A stretch of 64,000 bases of DNA. It comes from Dongshaea marina. GTDB taxonomy: Bacteria; Pseudomonadota; Gammaproteobacteria; Enterobacterales; Aeromonadaceae. Made by a program: the position numbers and the translations under genes. Positions 8,730 to 16,960 of the stretch are shown here, in pieces; position 1 is the first letter of the stretch; each line of letters opens with the position of its first letter. The notes beneath the pieces were generated by a model that searched no databases, was not told the origin of the DNA, and saw nothing but the letters and a program-made list of their open reading frames with translations. Where the stretch lies: positions 3,485,658-3,549,657 of the forward strand of contig NZ_CP028897.1 of assembly GCF_003072645.1 (NCBI RefSeq). The letters are read 5' to 3'.

Positions 8730-8759
8730 GGCAATCAGTACATGGATGTACTGTTTGCC
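8730..8759 (+). repeat. GGA-loop hairpin
   Basis: Twelve-base arms (one mismatch) enclose the loop ATGGAT. The core GTACATGGATGT matches 11 of 12 positions of the CsrA SELEX consensus RUACARGGAUGU. Whether it is transcribed is unknown. Confidence 0.6.
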
Positions 8760-8794
8760 TGTACCTCTGCGAATTTGAAACTGGAGGATGAAGC

Positions 8795-8925
8795 AAATAC
8801 CGGGGTGTCCTTGGGAGTGAAGAGGGTATTGGACAAGCAATACCTTCTTCCCGCTGTCCGCGGCCGGACAATTGTGCCAAAGGCACAAAATAGCTGACTG
8901 CAGGTCAAATGATTGAGGTTCACTT
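8795..8925 (+). repeat. Composite repeat, upstream element copy 1
   Basis: Shares GTGTCCTTGGGAGTGAAGAG, GGTATTGGACAAGCA and the hairpin GTGCCAAAGGCAC with the copy at 9555-9720. The latter carries an insertion containing another GGA-loop hairpin. Confidence 0.65.
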
Positions 8926-9230
8926 TGTTCCAATAGCTAACTATTTTTTGTACTACGCACGGCTGACTTGCAGCGCCGCTGCATATGCCGGTGCTGACCG
9001 GAAACAGGCAAGAAGGTGCGCCCGCCCGCACCCTCTTGCATCTCCCGGGGCGCCCCAGATCTCGCTTTCTCCTCGGTTCAGCTGATGATTGAAGCACCGC
9101 GTAGACAGACCTTCCATGGTCTGGCTACGCTTTCGCAACGTCCTGTTGCTCAACTCCAATCCTCTATGCTTCACCTCGGCGCTCGCTCACGGGGGAGCAA
9201 ACTCCCTCTCTGCGAGTTGACTCAGTGATT
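8925..9230 (-). repeat. Hairpin repeat element, copy 2
   Basis: Same order of parts as copy 1. The long hairpin at 9099-9130 has 13-bp arms (one mismatch) and a loop reading ATGGAA on the minus strand. The short hairpin at 9135-9149 has GCAAC/GTTGC arms and a GGA-containing loop. Stem sequences differ from copies 1 and 3 while pairing is kept. Confidence 0.75.
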
Positions 9231-9336
9231 TAGCTTGAAGACTTGAGAGGTATCGTAATAACTCCTCAAAACCAAATCGGAGAAAGACTCTTCATTCCCT
9301 GTCAATTTCCCCTGAGGTGAGCCGCAGTGAACAAGA

Positions 9337-9393
9337 GCTCACAGCATGGAGGCTGTGAGCGGACGACCCGCACATGGATGTGCGGTTTGTCCG
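9337..9393 (+). repeat. Pair of adjacent GGA-loop hairpins
   Basis: The first, 9337-9360, has perfect 9-bp arms (GCTCACAGC) with loop ATGGAG. The second, 9360-9393, has 14-base arms with two mismatches and loop ATGGAT. Together they form tandem stem-loops on the plus strand between repeat copies 2 and 3. Confidence 0.65.
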
Positions 9394-9554
9394 TTCTCTT
9401 GATTCACAAGGCAAACCGAGGATAAGGGAAATTTCAGGGCTCCCTCGGGGTTGTTAGGGGGACCGGGTGAGCAGTCCCCCTGACCCGCCGCCACTCGGCA
9501 GTGGCATCTGTGCCGAAGGCACAAAACAACAGCCCGTAGGGCAAACAAGCGAAA

Positions 9555-9720
9555 TACCTGGGTGTCCTTGGGAGTGAAGAGGGTATTGGACAAGCATATC
9601 CAGCCATACAGGGATGTATTAATGTCGAGAAAGGCTGGATGCCTGGAAGCGGCCTTTTCCCGCCGCCGCTCGGTAGCGGCAATTGTGCCAAAGGCACAAA
9701 TAATCAGTCCGAAGGGGGCT
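9555..9720 (+). repeat. Composite repeat, upstream element copy 2
   Basis: Second copy of the element at 8795-8925. It includes ATACAGGGATGT at 9606-9617, which fits the CsrA SELEX consensus RUACARGGAUGU at all 12 positions, and a GCCGCT/AGCGGC hairpin. Confidence 0.65.
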
Positions 9721-10030
9721 AAGTTCGCTTTGTACCAATAGCGAACCTTCAATTGTGCTGCGCATGGCTGTTTGCAGCTGCGCTGCAAGTGCCGGTGCTG
9801 ACCGGCGGCAGGCAAAGGGGCAAACACCTTTCCCCTTTGCAATCCCCTCGTGCCCCGGATCTCGCTGAATCCTCGGTGCCCCTAAGGATTAAGGCGCAGC
9901 TTAGACATCACTTCCCTGTGATGGCTAAGCCCTCGCGGCATCCATGCAGCTCAACCTTAATTCTTAACGGCTCACCTCAGCGCTCGCTCACGGAGTATCG
10001 AACTTCCTCTCTTCGATTTAGCTTCAGAGG
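9720..10030 (-). repeat. Hairpin repeat element, copy 3
   Basis: Same order of parts as copies 1 and 2. The long hairpin at 9899-9930 has 13-bp arms (GCTTAGACATCAC, one mismatch) and loop AGGGAA on the minus strand. A short GCAT/ATGC hairpin follows near 9935-9950, and the element ends in GCGCTCGCTCACGG. Confidence 0.75.
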
Positions 10031-10124
10031 TATTTTATATTCTTATTGGTGTTTTATTATTTCGAGGCAGGATGCCGAGCCACGCAGGTCGATGTCGGGA
10101 ACATCGTTCCGAAGTGAGCCTTTG

Positions 10125-10150
10125 GTTACTTTGAGCGATACCAAAGTAAC
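10125..10150. repeat. GTTACTTTG/CAAAGTAAC hairpin
   Basis: Perfect 9-bp inverted repeat with an 8-nt loop in the last part of the gene-free region. Similar GTTACTTTGG hairpins are common intergenic repeats in gammaproteobacteria (recalled, not searched). Confidence 0.45.
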
Positions 10151-10320
10151 TCGACTGCCGGGCGAATACGGCCATATGGCGAAGCCATAAATACTAGTCC
10201 GAAGGACAGAGAGATAAGCTGACCGCAGGTCAAATCCCCCCAATCCCCTACTTCCAGCCGGGTGATTTATTATCGAGGATCCAGTACCATCGCCTCATCA
10301 CTCATAACCTTCGAGTTATC

Positions 10321-11130
10321 ATGAAGATCGTATCCTTTAACATCAACGGACTCAGAGCCAGACTCCACCAGCTTCAGGCCCTGATCGACAAGCACAAGCC
10401 CGACGTCATCGGCCTGCAGGAGATCAAGGTTCATGATGAGCAGTTTCCGCTGGATGCCATCAAAGAGATGGGCTATCACGTGGTTTTCCACGGCCAAAAG
10501 GCCCATTATGGCGTCGCTCTATTGAGCCTTGCAGAGCCTCAGCAAGTTCAAAAAGGGTTCCCGACCGATGATGAAGATGCCCAGCGTCGGATGATCATGG
10601 CCAGCTACCCGGATGAAAATGGCAAGCTTATTCGGGTACTCAATGGTTACTTTCCACAGGGAGAAAACCGCGAGCATGAAGTGAAATTCCCCGCCAAACG
10701 AAAGTTTTATGAAGATCTCAATCGCTACCTGGCTGAGCATCAACAGGCAGATGAGCCTCTGGTGGTGATGGGGGATATCAATGTTTCCCCAACCGATCTG
10801 GACATCGGAATTGGCGATAACAATAAAAAGCGTTGGCTTAAGACAGGTAAATGCTCCTTCCTGCCCGAGGAGCGTGAGTGGCTGGATACCCTTCAATCCT
10901 GGGGACTGACGGATAGCTTCCGCCACCTTCATCCGGAGCAAACAGAGCAGTACTCCTGGTTTGATTACCGCTCGCGCGGTTTTGATGATAACCGTGGACT
11001 GCGCATCGATGTGATCCTGGCAACCTCGCCCCTGGTGGATCGGATCGAGGAATCCGGGATCGATTATGAGCTGCGCGGCATTGAAAAACCCTCAGATCAC
11101 GCGCCGATCTGGACCAGTTTCAAGGCATAA
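10321..11130 (+). CDS. xthA: Exonuclease III
   Basis: Mg2+-dependent AP endonuclease and 3'-5' exonuclease of base-excision repair. 269 aa, as in E. coli (268). Catalytic landmarks of the endonuclease/exonuclease/phosphatase fold are present: N7 in [11 protein letters not shown]34 in GLQEIK, the [13 protein letters not shown] loop with the Asp/Asn pair, RIDVILAT, and the terminal SDHAPIW with Asp259/His260. The Shine-Dalgarno is weak (GAG 5 nt before the ATG). It stands alone between the repeat region and a convergent peptidase gene. Confidence 0.96.
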   Translation: MKIVSFNINGLRARLHQLQALIDKHKPDVIGLQEIKVHDEQFPLDAIKEMGYHVVFHGQKAHYGVALLSLAEPQQVQKGFPTDDEDAQRRMIMASYPDENGKLIRVLNGYFPQGENREHEVKFPAKRKFYEDLNRYLAEHQQADEPLVVMGDINVSPTDLDIGIGDNNKKRWLKTGKCSFLPEEREWLDTLQSWGLTDSFRHLHPEQTEQYSWFDYRSRGFDDNRGLRIDVILATSPLVDRIEESGIDYELRGIEKPSDHAPIWTSFKA

Positions 11131-11143
11131 ACTCCGAACATTC

Positions 11144-11173
11144 ACAGTAAGGGGAGCTTCCTCCCCTCACTGT
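11144..11173. terminator. Hairpin between convergent xthA and M20 peptidase genes
   Basis: Thirteen-base arms with one mismatch (ACAGTAAGGGGAG) and a CTTC loop, 14 bp after the xthA stop. There is no clear T run on either side, so terminator function is inferred from position. Confidence 0.45.
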
Positions 11174-11191
11174 CAGCTGTTCAAGCTCGGA

Positions 11192-12553
11192 TTATAACTC
11201 CTGCTCCTGCAGACGCTTGATCGCCAGGGCATAGATGGTCATGGTCTGTAGCATATCCTCGATGATGATATGCTCGTCTGGCATATGCTCAACCTTATCC
11301 CGACCCGGTAGAACCGGCCCAAAGGCGACGCAGTTCGGAATCGCTCGTGCATAGGTTGCACCACCGGAGGAGCGAGGCTCACCATTGAGACCTGTCACAT
11401 CCTCAAAGCTGCTGCGCAGGGTCTCTACCAGTGTCGAGTCTTCAGAGACATACAGGGCATTGAGACAGTGCCGCTCATGATACTCCAGACCATAATCCCG
11501 GGCTGCCGCCACCATCACCTCATCAAACAGGCTCTTTTTCACAGTGACCGGCATCCTGGCATCGATCCCCAGGACCGCCTTCTCATGGCCGATGCAGATC
11601 TTAGCGATATTGAGTGTCAGCTTACCGCTTTGTGCATCCGAGGCATCTCCAAACACAGACTGCGCATTGGGATCCACACCGACTTCGGTCACAAATTTGA
11701 GCAGTGGATGGGTCATACCTACCTGGCGCAATCCCTGACACAGACGGGTGATCGCATTGATTCCCTGCTGATCACAGACCGAAGCGTGTGCTCCTTTTCC
11801 CAAAACCAGGATGCAGTCCTCATCCTGCTCATAGTCAAAGCCCAGGGAGTCCAGGGCCTCGGCCAGAGCATCTGCCTGCTCTCCCTGATAGCTTGCGCGA
11901 TCCGGCACCGCATTAAACGCCTCACCACACTCAAGGGTCAGATCCAGGCTGCCTTCACACACCAGGTTGCCCTGGATCAGGGTTTTTTCGGCATTGATCA
12001 GTGGAAAGGTGGAGTCCGGGGTAAAGGCCGCAGCCGGTAGCTCTTCATTGAGGACATAGCGATCGATACAACGCCACAAAGTCTCCTCATCGGTGCCAAA
12101 GATAAAACGTACCCGATGACGAAGAGTCGCGCCGCTATCCAGCAATGCCTTAACCGCAAAGATCGCCGCCAGCAGTGGCCCTTTGTCATCCTGGGTACCA
12201 CGACCGTAGACAGCTCCATCTCTAATGGTTGCAGTGAAGGGATCGCTGCTCCACAGAGCTCTGGCTCCGGCGGGCACCACATCCAGATGCCCCAGGATCC
12301 CTAGCATCTGCTCACCCTCGCCGATCTCGGCGTAGCCATAATAACCACTGGGGTCTTTATAAGTACGAAAGCCTAGCTGCTCACAAAAGGATAAAGCACG
12401 TTCCAGGCAGCGATCGATTGGCTCGCCAAACGGCGCTGGTGCACTCCCCTTCTGATTCACACTGGCAATTGAAACCCATTCGGCAAGCTCTGCCAGGTAA
12501 TGCTCTTGATGAGCTGCAATCGCAGCCGTTAGCTGCGCTATCTCTTGGTTCAT
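11192..12553 (-). CDS. M20-family metallodipeptidase (Sapep/PepV-like)
   Basis: 453 aa. Metal-ligand motifs of M20A dipeptidases are in order: GHLDVVPAG (His and catalytic Asp), GRGTQDDKGP (bridging Asp), GTDEET (catalytic Glu and metal Glu) and a C-terminal EHMPDE (His ligand). The length, and the wide insertion between the second and third motif regions, fit Sapep/PepV enzymes, which cleave Xaa-dipeptides and unrelated short peptides in the cytoplasm using Mn2+ or Zn2+. No signal peptide. The start at 12553 has only a weak GGA upstream. It is divergent from the LysR gene. Confidence 0.85.
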   Translation of the reverse strand: MNQEIAQLTAAIAAHQEHYLAELAEWVSIASVNQKGSAPAPFGEPIDRCLERALSFCEQLGFRTYKDPSGYYGYAEIGEGEQMLGILGHLDVVPAGARALWSSDPFTATIRDGAVYGRGTQDDKGPLLAAIFAVKALLDSGATLRHRVRFIFGTDEETLWRCIDRYVLNEELPAAAFTPDSTFPLINAEKTLIQGNLVCEGSLDLTLECGEAFNAVPDRASYQGEQADALAEALDSLGFDYEQDEDCILVLGKGAHASVCDQQGINAITRLCQGLRQVGMTHPLLKFVTEVGVDPNAQSVFGDASDAQSGKLTLNIAKICIGHEKAVLGIDARMPVTVKKSLFDEVMVAAARDYGLEYHERHCLNALYVSEDSTLVETLRSSFEDVTGLNGEPRSSGGATYARAIPNCVAFGPVLPGRDKVEHMPDEHIIIEDMLQTMTIYALAIKRLQEQEL

Positions 12554-12764
12554 TTGATTTATCCGTACACCGTCCGTGCTCTGATGCTCTCAAGCGCTGA
12601 GAGTGCAGTGTAGTCTACCTATATTTTTTAAGGTGTGAAGCCTCTCACTACCAGAAAAAAATCTTATCCATCAAGGGCGAGCCTTTTCAAAGCCTGATCT
12701 CACAAGCAATTACTCAAGCATGCGATACACTTGGGGTAAAGGTTACAAAGTGTTTGGACTGTGT

Positions 12765-13697
12765 ATGGACTGGAGTGGTGTAGTTGCCTTTACCCGCACC
12801 GTACAGGCGGGCTCCCTGCAGCAGGGCGCTCGGGTGTTGGGCAGTACTCCCGAAGAGATCCAACTTCGTATCAGTGGCCTTGAGAGCGCCTTGGGTGTTT
12901 CTTTGTTGACCGAGTATCATCAGCAGCTGGTGCTGACCCCAATAGGTCAGCTCGCCTTTGTTCAGTTCCAGGCGCTGCTTGAGGCTGCGGTTCAAATTGA
13001 GCAGTCGATTATCCAGCAGCAAAGCTGTATCTCAGGCCCTCTCAATCTCACTCTTCCCCATCTGTTTGGGATCCATCAACTACTCCCTGCGCTTCCTGAG
13101 TTTATGCGTTACTATCCGGATATCGAACTCAACCTGAACTTTGTTGCCCATAAGGATCCCCTGCCCCGCCATCCCAGTGAGCTGTGTATCACCACAGATC
13201 CGGGCGAGGAGTCCGCGCAGATCGCCCGCAAGCTGCTGACCAGTGAATACGTGTTAGTTGCCAGTCCAAATTACCTGAAGACCGACAACCTTCCCCAGCG
13301 CCCCCGGGATCTAAAGAACCATCAACTGATCGGCTTAAATCTTCATGATGAGTCAGACGTTCAGACCTGGCAGTTACAGGGGGCTCAGGAAAAATTTGTG
13401 ATCCGCCCCTATAACCTCAGGCTCAATGATGAGGAAGCCCTGCTGCAATCAGCACTGGATGGCCTTGGGATCGCCATGCTAGAGCAAAAATCCGTAGAAA
13501 GTTATATCCGTCAGGGACAGCTCACCCCTCTGCTGACCGATTATCAGCTTCCCATTGAAAGCTATTACCTGGTCAGTCAGAGATCTCTTCGCCAGCCCGC
13601 CCGTTACCAGGCCTTTATCGATTTTATGCAGGTCACCTTCAGTCAGCCCGAACTCCCCTCTGATCTCAAAAAGCTGCGAACTCCCGGGCAGGAGTAA
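12765..13697 (+). CDS. LysR-family transcriptional regulator with atypical DNA-binding domain
   Basis: About 310 aa from the ATG at 12765 (MDWSGVVAFTRTVQAGSL); the frame is open 15 codons further upstream. The N-terminal ~60 residues align with a LysR winged helix-turn-helix (TVQAGSLQQGAR ... RISGLESALGVSLL). However, the recognition helix reads STPEEIQLRISGLES where most relatives have an S-x-V-S/T-R-x-I-x-x-LE pattern. The effector domain (~90-300) is intact, with an LTLPHLFG-type linker and LKNHQLIG. The first residues are unlike the family and the Shine-Dalgarno is weak. It lies between two M20 peptidase genes. Confidence 0.75.
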   Translation: MDWSGVVAFTRTVQAGSLQQGARVLGSTPEEIQLRISGLESALGVSLLTEYHQQLVLTPIGQLAFVQFQALLEAAVQIEQSIIQQQSCISGPLNLTLPHLFGIHQLLPALPEFMRYYPDIELNLNFVAHKDPLPRHPSELCITTDPGEESAQIARKLLTSEYVLVASPNYLKTDNLPQRPRDLKNHQLIGLNLHDESDVQTWQLQGAQEKFVIRPYNLRLNDEEALLQSALDGLGIAMLEQKSVESYIRQGQLTPLLTDYQLPIESYYLVSQRSLRQPARYQAFIDFMQVTFSQPELPSDLKKLRTPGQE

Positions 13698-13704
13698 TCC
13701 AGAC

Positions 13705-14886
13705 TTATCCGGACTTTTTAAAATCAAGGGCCAGCTGCATCAATAGTGCGCAGCCTAGGGGCATGCAGCGCTCATCCACCTGATAGTGGGGGGAGTGCAG
13801 GGGGTGGGCGTCGCTGAACTCGGCCTGGCTACTGCCTAAGAACAGCATGGCTCCGGGGATCTGATGCAGATAATAGGAAAAATCATCCCCGCTGCCATAG
13901 GGGGACATCTGGGTATTGAGCTGCCCCTCTGTGAGCAACTGACCCGCTGCCTGTGCAATCCGCTCGACGCATTGGGGGTGATTTTCAACCGCAGGATAAC
14001 CCTTAATGAAACGAAACTCGATTCGATAACCCTGGGCCTCGTAGGCATACAGGGAGCTACGGATCAGGTGCTCTATCTTCTGCTGCTCCTCCCGGGTATA
14101 GGTGCGAACAATCCCCTGACAGTGAACCGTCTGCGCCAATGAGTTAAAGCTATCTCCGGCATGAAGCTGAGTCACAGAGAGGACTACGCCGTGATCCGGA
14201 GCGAAACGCCGACTCACCAGGTGCTGCCAGTGAGCGACCAGCTCTGCGGCAGCCATAATGGGATCCAGGCCCAGGTGAGGCATCTCCGCCTGGCAGGCAC
14301 GGCCGATGATCTCAAGCTCAAAGGCATCGGCATTGGCAGTGATCTGTCCGTTGCGAGTCGAAAGCTGGCCGACGGATTGCTGTGGGTCGTTATGAATCGC
14401 ATAGATCTCATCCACCCCCTCCAAACAGTTGCGTTCGATCATCCCGATCGCCCCTCCCGGTAGCTGCTCTTCACAGGGCTGAAAAATCAGACGCAGATCG
14501 CAGTGGAGTTTCGACTTGTACTCGGCCAATAGGCGACCCACACCGAGCAGGATCGCCATATGCAGATCGTGACCACACAGGTGAGCGGCTCCTTTCTCAA
14601 AGGCACAGTAGTCAAGCTCAAGGCTTTCATCGACTGGAAGTGCATCCATGTCACAGCGAAAGGCAACTCGTCCCCTGGGTTTTGCAACCTTCAGATCTGC
14701 AAAAAAACCATAGCCCCAGCCATTACTGAGCTCATAGCCCAGAGCCTTAAGCTCCTGACGACAATATCTTGCGGTTTTCTGCTCCTGCCGGCTCAATTCA
14801 GGATGGCGATTGAGATAACGCCTGCGTTTACAAAGCCAGTCATAGATAGCTTCAGCTTCAGCCAATGGATTGCACGCTCTAGTCAT
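13705..14886 (-). CDS. M20D-type amidohydrolase / aminoacylase
   Basis: 393 aa from the ATG at 14886 (MTRACNPLAEAE), with GGGAG about 11 nt upstream; an alternative in-frame start at 14922 adds 12 residues. RRYLNRHPELS is the standard M20D opening. DMDALP, CGHDLHM (the CGHD metal-ligand cysteine/histidine motif) and CEEQLPGGA follow, and SGDDFSYYL lies near the end. Family members hydrolyse N-acyl amino acids, hippurate, IAA conjugates or aminobenzoyl-glutamate; the substrate here cannot be told. No signal peptide. It ends 8 bp from the convergent LysR gene. Confidence 0.85.
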   Translation of the reverse strand: MTRACNPLAEAEAIYDWLCKRRRYLNRHPELSRQEQKTARYCRQELKALGYELSNGWGYGFFADLKVAKPRGRVAFRCDMDALPVDESLELDYCAFEKGAAHLCGHDLHMAILLGVGRLLAEYKSKLHCDLRLIFQPCEEQLPGGAIGMIERNCLEGVDEIYAIHNDPQQSVGQLSTRNGQITANADAFELEIIGRACQAEMPHLGLDPIMAAAELVAHWQHLVSRRFAPDHGVVLSVTQLHAGDSFNSLAQTVHCQGIVRTYTREEQQKIEHLIRSSLYAYEAQGYRIEFRFIKGYPAVENHPQCVERIAQAAGQLLTEGQLNTQMSPYGSGDDFSYYLHQIPGAMLFLGSSQAEFSDAHPLHSPHYQVDERCMPLGCALLMQLALDFKKSG

Positions 14887-15030
14887 AAGGTACAACTCCC
14901 GTGGGGGATTCCCCCTAGCCAAATTTACTCTGCTCCTGCCCCTAGTTTATCTCACCCTGACGGAATCGAGACTACCCTCTCCCCCTCTTCCCTGCTAGAA
15001 TCGCTCGTTTTATCGACACAACTTGCAATC

Positions 15031-16809
15031 ATGAAAACTTTTATCCCCAGCAAAGATGCCGCTCTGGAAGAGACAATTGAAGGTTTCCGGTCACAACTTG
15101 CAGCGCACGGCTTCGACATTGAAGAGGTCTCCTGGCTCAATCCACTCCCCAATGTCTGGTCTGTACATATTCATGATCGCAACTGCCCTCAGTGCTTTAC
15201 CAATGGCAAAGGCGCCACGAAAAAAGCAGCCCTCGCCTCGGCCCTGGGTGAATATATTGAGCGTCTGTCGTGCAACTACTTCTTTGCCGACTACTACCTG
15301 GGCTCAGAGCTTAGTGAGCAACCCTTTGTCCATTACCCCAATGAGCGATGGTTCACGATTGAAGATGAAGAGCTGCTCCCAGAAGGGATGATGGACAGCC
15401 AGATGTGGCAATTCTATGATCCCGAGCAGCTACTCATGCCCGGCGATCTCATCGATCTGCAAAGCGGTAATGAGCGACGTGGGATCTGCACCCTTCCCTT
15501 CGAGCGGGTCCGTGACGGTCAAACCCTGTATATTCCGGTGAACCTCATCGGAAACCTCTATGTTTCCAACGGCATGGCTGCCGGAAATACCCCGGCGGAA
15601 GCCAAAGTTCAGGCGCTGTCAGAAATCATGGAGCGCTATGTCAAAAACCGGGTGATAGCCAATGGGCTAAGCCTGCCAGAGATCCCCCAGACCGTCCTGG
15701 ATCTTTATCCGGCTACCGCACAAACCGTTGCCAGCTTACGGGAAGAGGGGATCCCCCTGGTGCTGTTTGATGCCTCTCTCGGTGGTGAGTTTCCTGTGAT
15801 TGGAGCCGCCCTTTTGCATCAGCAAACAGCTGGCTGCTTCGTCTCATTCGGAGCACATCCTCGCTTTGAGGTAGCCCTGGAGCGTACCGTCACCGAGCTG
15901 TTCCAGGGGCGGAGCCTCAAAGAGCTCGATATTTTCCCGATGCCAACCTTTGATGAGGAGGAGCTGGCTGACCCTCAAAACCTTGAAACCCATTTTATCG
16001 ACTCCTCCGGCAGCATAGGTTGGGAGCTGTTCAGTGATGACAAGGATTTCGATTTCGTGCATTGGGATTTCCAGGGTTCAAGCTCTGAGGAGTTACAGCG
16101 TTTACACAGCCTCTGCCATGGCCTGGGCCATGATATCTATGTGAGTGAATACCAACACCTTGGCGCCTATGCCTGCCGGATCCTGGTTCCGGGGATGTCC
16201 GAAATCTACCCTATTGAGGAGCTCCTTGAGAACAATAACAACCGTGCCTTCCAGCTGCGTGAACATCTGCTAAGCCTGGACCACTTTGCCACAGATCCTG
16301 AGCTGTGCTCTGAGCTGCTTGAGCATCTTGAGGAGCTTGAACTGGATGACTGGAGCCGGGTGCGCGAGCTCATCGGGATTGCCCCCGATAAACAGAGCCC
16401 CTGGTTTACCCTGCGCCTTGGGGAGCTCAAGTGTTTGCTTGCTCTGGGCTGCCAGGATCACTCCCTCGCTCTGGGATATGCCCAATGGACACTGCAGATG
16501 AATCAAAGCAGCTTTAGTCCCGAGCGACTCAACCTCTATCGCTGCCTGAAAACGGTTCTTGAGCTCAAACTTGATGAGAATCGCTCCTTAGCCAACTACC
16601 GGGGTATTCTCAATCAGATGTTTGGTGAGAACCTCCTGGAGCGCTGTTACCGGACAGTATATGAGGGACAAGCTCTGCATGCTCTGCCTGCGATCGACTC
16701 ACTGAATCAGCTTGGCTCCCATAAAAAATTGATCGAGACCTACCAAAAGCTACAGCAGGCGAAGCAAAGCTGCTTTGATAAGCAGGCCCGGGTCCTGCTC
16801 ACCACTTAA
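15031..16809 (+). CDS. ycaO: YcaO-domain protein with C-terminal TPR-like region
   Basis: 592 aa, close to the 586 aa of E. coli YcaO, with matching blocks along the whole length (FIPxKDAALE, PNVWSVHI, FTNGKGATKKAALASALGEY, GNLYVSNGM, SFGAHPxFxVALERTVTEL, ETHFIDSSG, PGMSxIYP). YcaO is an ATP-dependent backbone-amide activating enzyme; E. coli YcaO takes part in RimO-dependent methylthiolation of ribosomal protein S12 (family knowledge). Only the part from MKTFIPSK at 15031 matches. The open frame runs further upstream over the divergent peptidase gene and is not coding. A TAGAAT -10-like box at 14996-15001 suggests a very short leader. Confidence 0.93.
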   Translation: MKTFIPSKDAALEETIEGFRSQLAAHGFDIEEVSWLNPLPNVWSVHIHDRNCPQCFTNGKGATKKAALASALGEYIERLSCNYFFADYYLGSELSEQPFVHYPNERWFTIEDEELLPEGMMDSQMWQFYDPEQLLMPGDLIDLQSGNERRGICTLPFERVRDGQTLYIPVNLIGNLYVSNGMAAGNTPAEAKVQALSEIMERYVKNRVIANGLSLPEIPQTVLDLYPATAQTVASLREEGIPLVLFDASLGGEFPVIGAALLHQQTAGCFVSFGAHPRFEVALERTVTELFQGRSLKELDIFPMPTFDEEELADPQNLETHFIDSSGSIGWELFSDDKDFDFVHWDFQGSSSEELQRLHSLCHGLGHDIYVSEYQHLGAYACRILVPGMSEIYPIEELLENNNNRAFQLREHLLSLDHFATDPELCSELLEHLEELELDDWSRVRELIGIAPDKQSPWFTLRLGELKCLLALGCQDHSLALGYAQWTLQMNQSSFSPERLNLYRCLKTVLELKLDENRSLANYRGILNQMFGENLLERCYRTVYEGQALHALPAIDSLNQLGSHKKLIETYQKLQQAKQSCFDKQARVLLTT

Positions 16810-16816
16810 TCGTTTC

Positions 16817-16844
16817 GCATGAGGCGTCCCGAGTCGCCTCATGC
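16817..16844 (+). terminator. Hairpin after ycaO
   Basis: Perfect 10-bp arms (GCATGAGGCG) around an 8-nt loop, 7 bp beyond the ycaO stop. It is followed by A residues rather than T, so it is not a canonical intrinsic terminator on this strand. Confidence 0.35.
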
Positions 16845-16863
16845 AAAAAAGCCTCTTCTCCCC

Positions 16864-16892
16864 CTTGAAACACAAGGCGCTTAACACCATCT
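16864..16892 (+). promoter_or_regulatory. Sigma-32 (RpoH) heat-shock promoter of ibpA
   Basis: CTTGAAA at 16864-16870 is a perfect -35. CACCATCT at 16885-16892 matches 7 of 8 bases of the -10 consensus CCCCATNT. The spacer is 14 bp, inside the sigma-32 range. Transcription would start near 16899 and give a leader of about 60 nt. Confidence 0.8.
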
Positions 16893-16900
16893 CTTAAACA

Positions 16901-16960
16901 GGGATGGCTGAATGCAGCATCCCTTTCAATAACTCAGATTGCTTGAAGAGGATCTAAATT
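16901..16960 (+). ncRNA. ROSE-like RNA thermometer in the ibpA leader
   Basis: Two stem-loops fill the leader. The first (16901-16923) pairs GGGAT-G-CTG with CAG-C-ATCCC. The second pairs AGATTGCT (16936-16943) with AGGATCT (16949-16955) around a 5-nt loop. It sequesters the AGGA Shine-Dalgarno (16949-16952) and leaves one unpaired G opposite it. A UUGCU-type strand with a bulged G facing the Shine-Dalgarno is the hallmark of ROSE thermometers, which control small heat-shock genes in proteobacteria. Confidence 0.7.

Larger units (their letters stand above)
8317..10320. other. Two-kilobase gene-free region occupied by composite repeats
   Basis: No credible gene. Open frames exist on both strands but have no ribosome binding sites, recur as repeats of each other and are rich in stem-loops. 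The region holds three divergent copies of a ~300-bp element (about 8378-8700, 8925-9230 and 9720-10030). Two copies of a preceding ~130-bp element (8795-8925 and 9555-9720) share the stretch TCCTTGGGAGTGAAGAGGG. Further hairpins lie between the copies. The two larger units repeat at a distance of roughly 0.76-0.8 kb. Confidence 0.8.

Noticed and set aside
8346-9842. Overlapping open frames in the repeat region (for example 120 and 167 codons on the minus strand sharing a TLFTPKDT stretch)
   Set aside because: Their similarity to each other comes from the DNA repeats. No ribosome binding sites, and the stem-loop structure is better conserved than the peptides.
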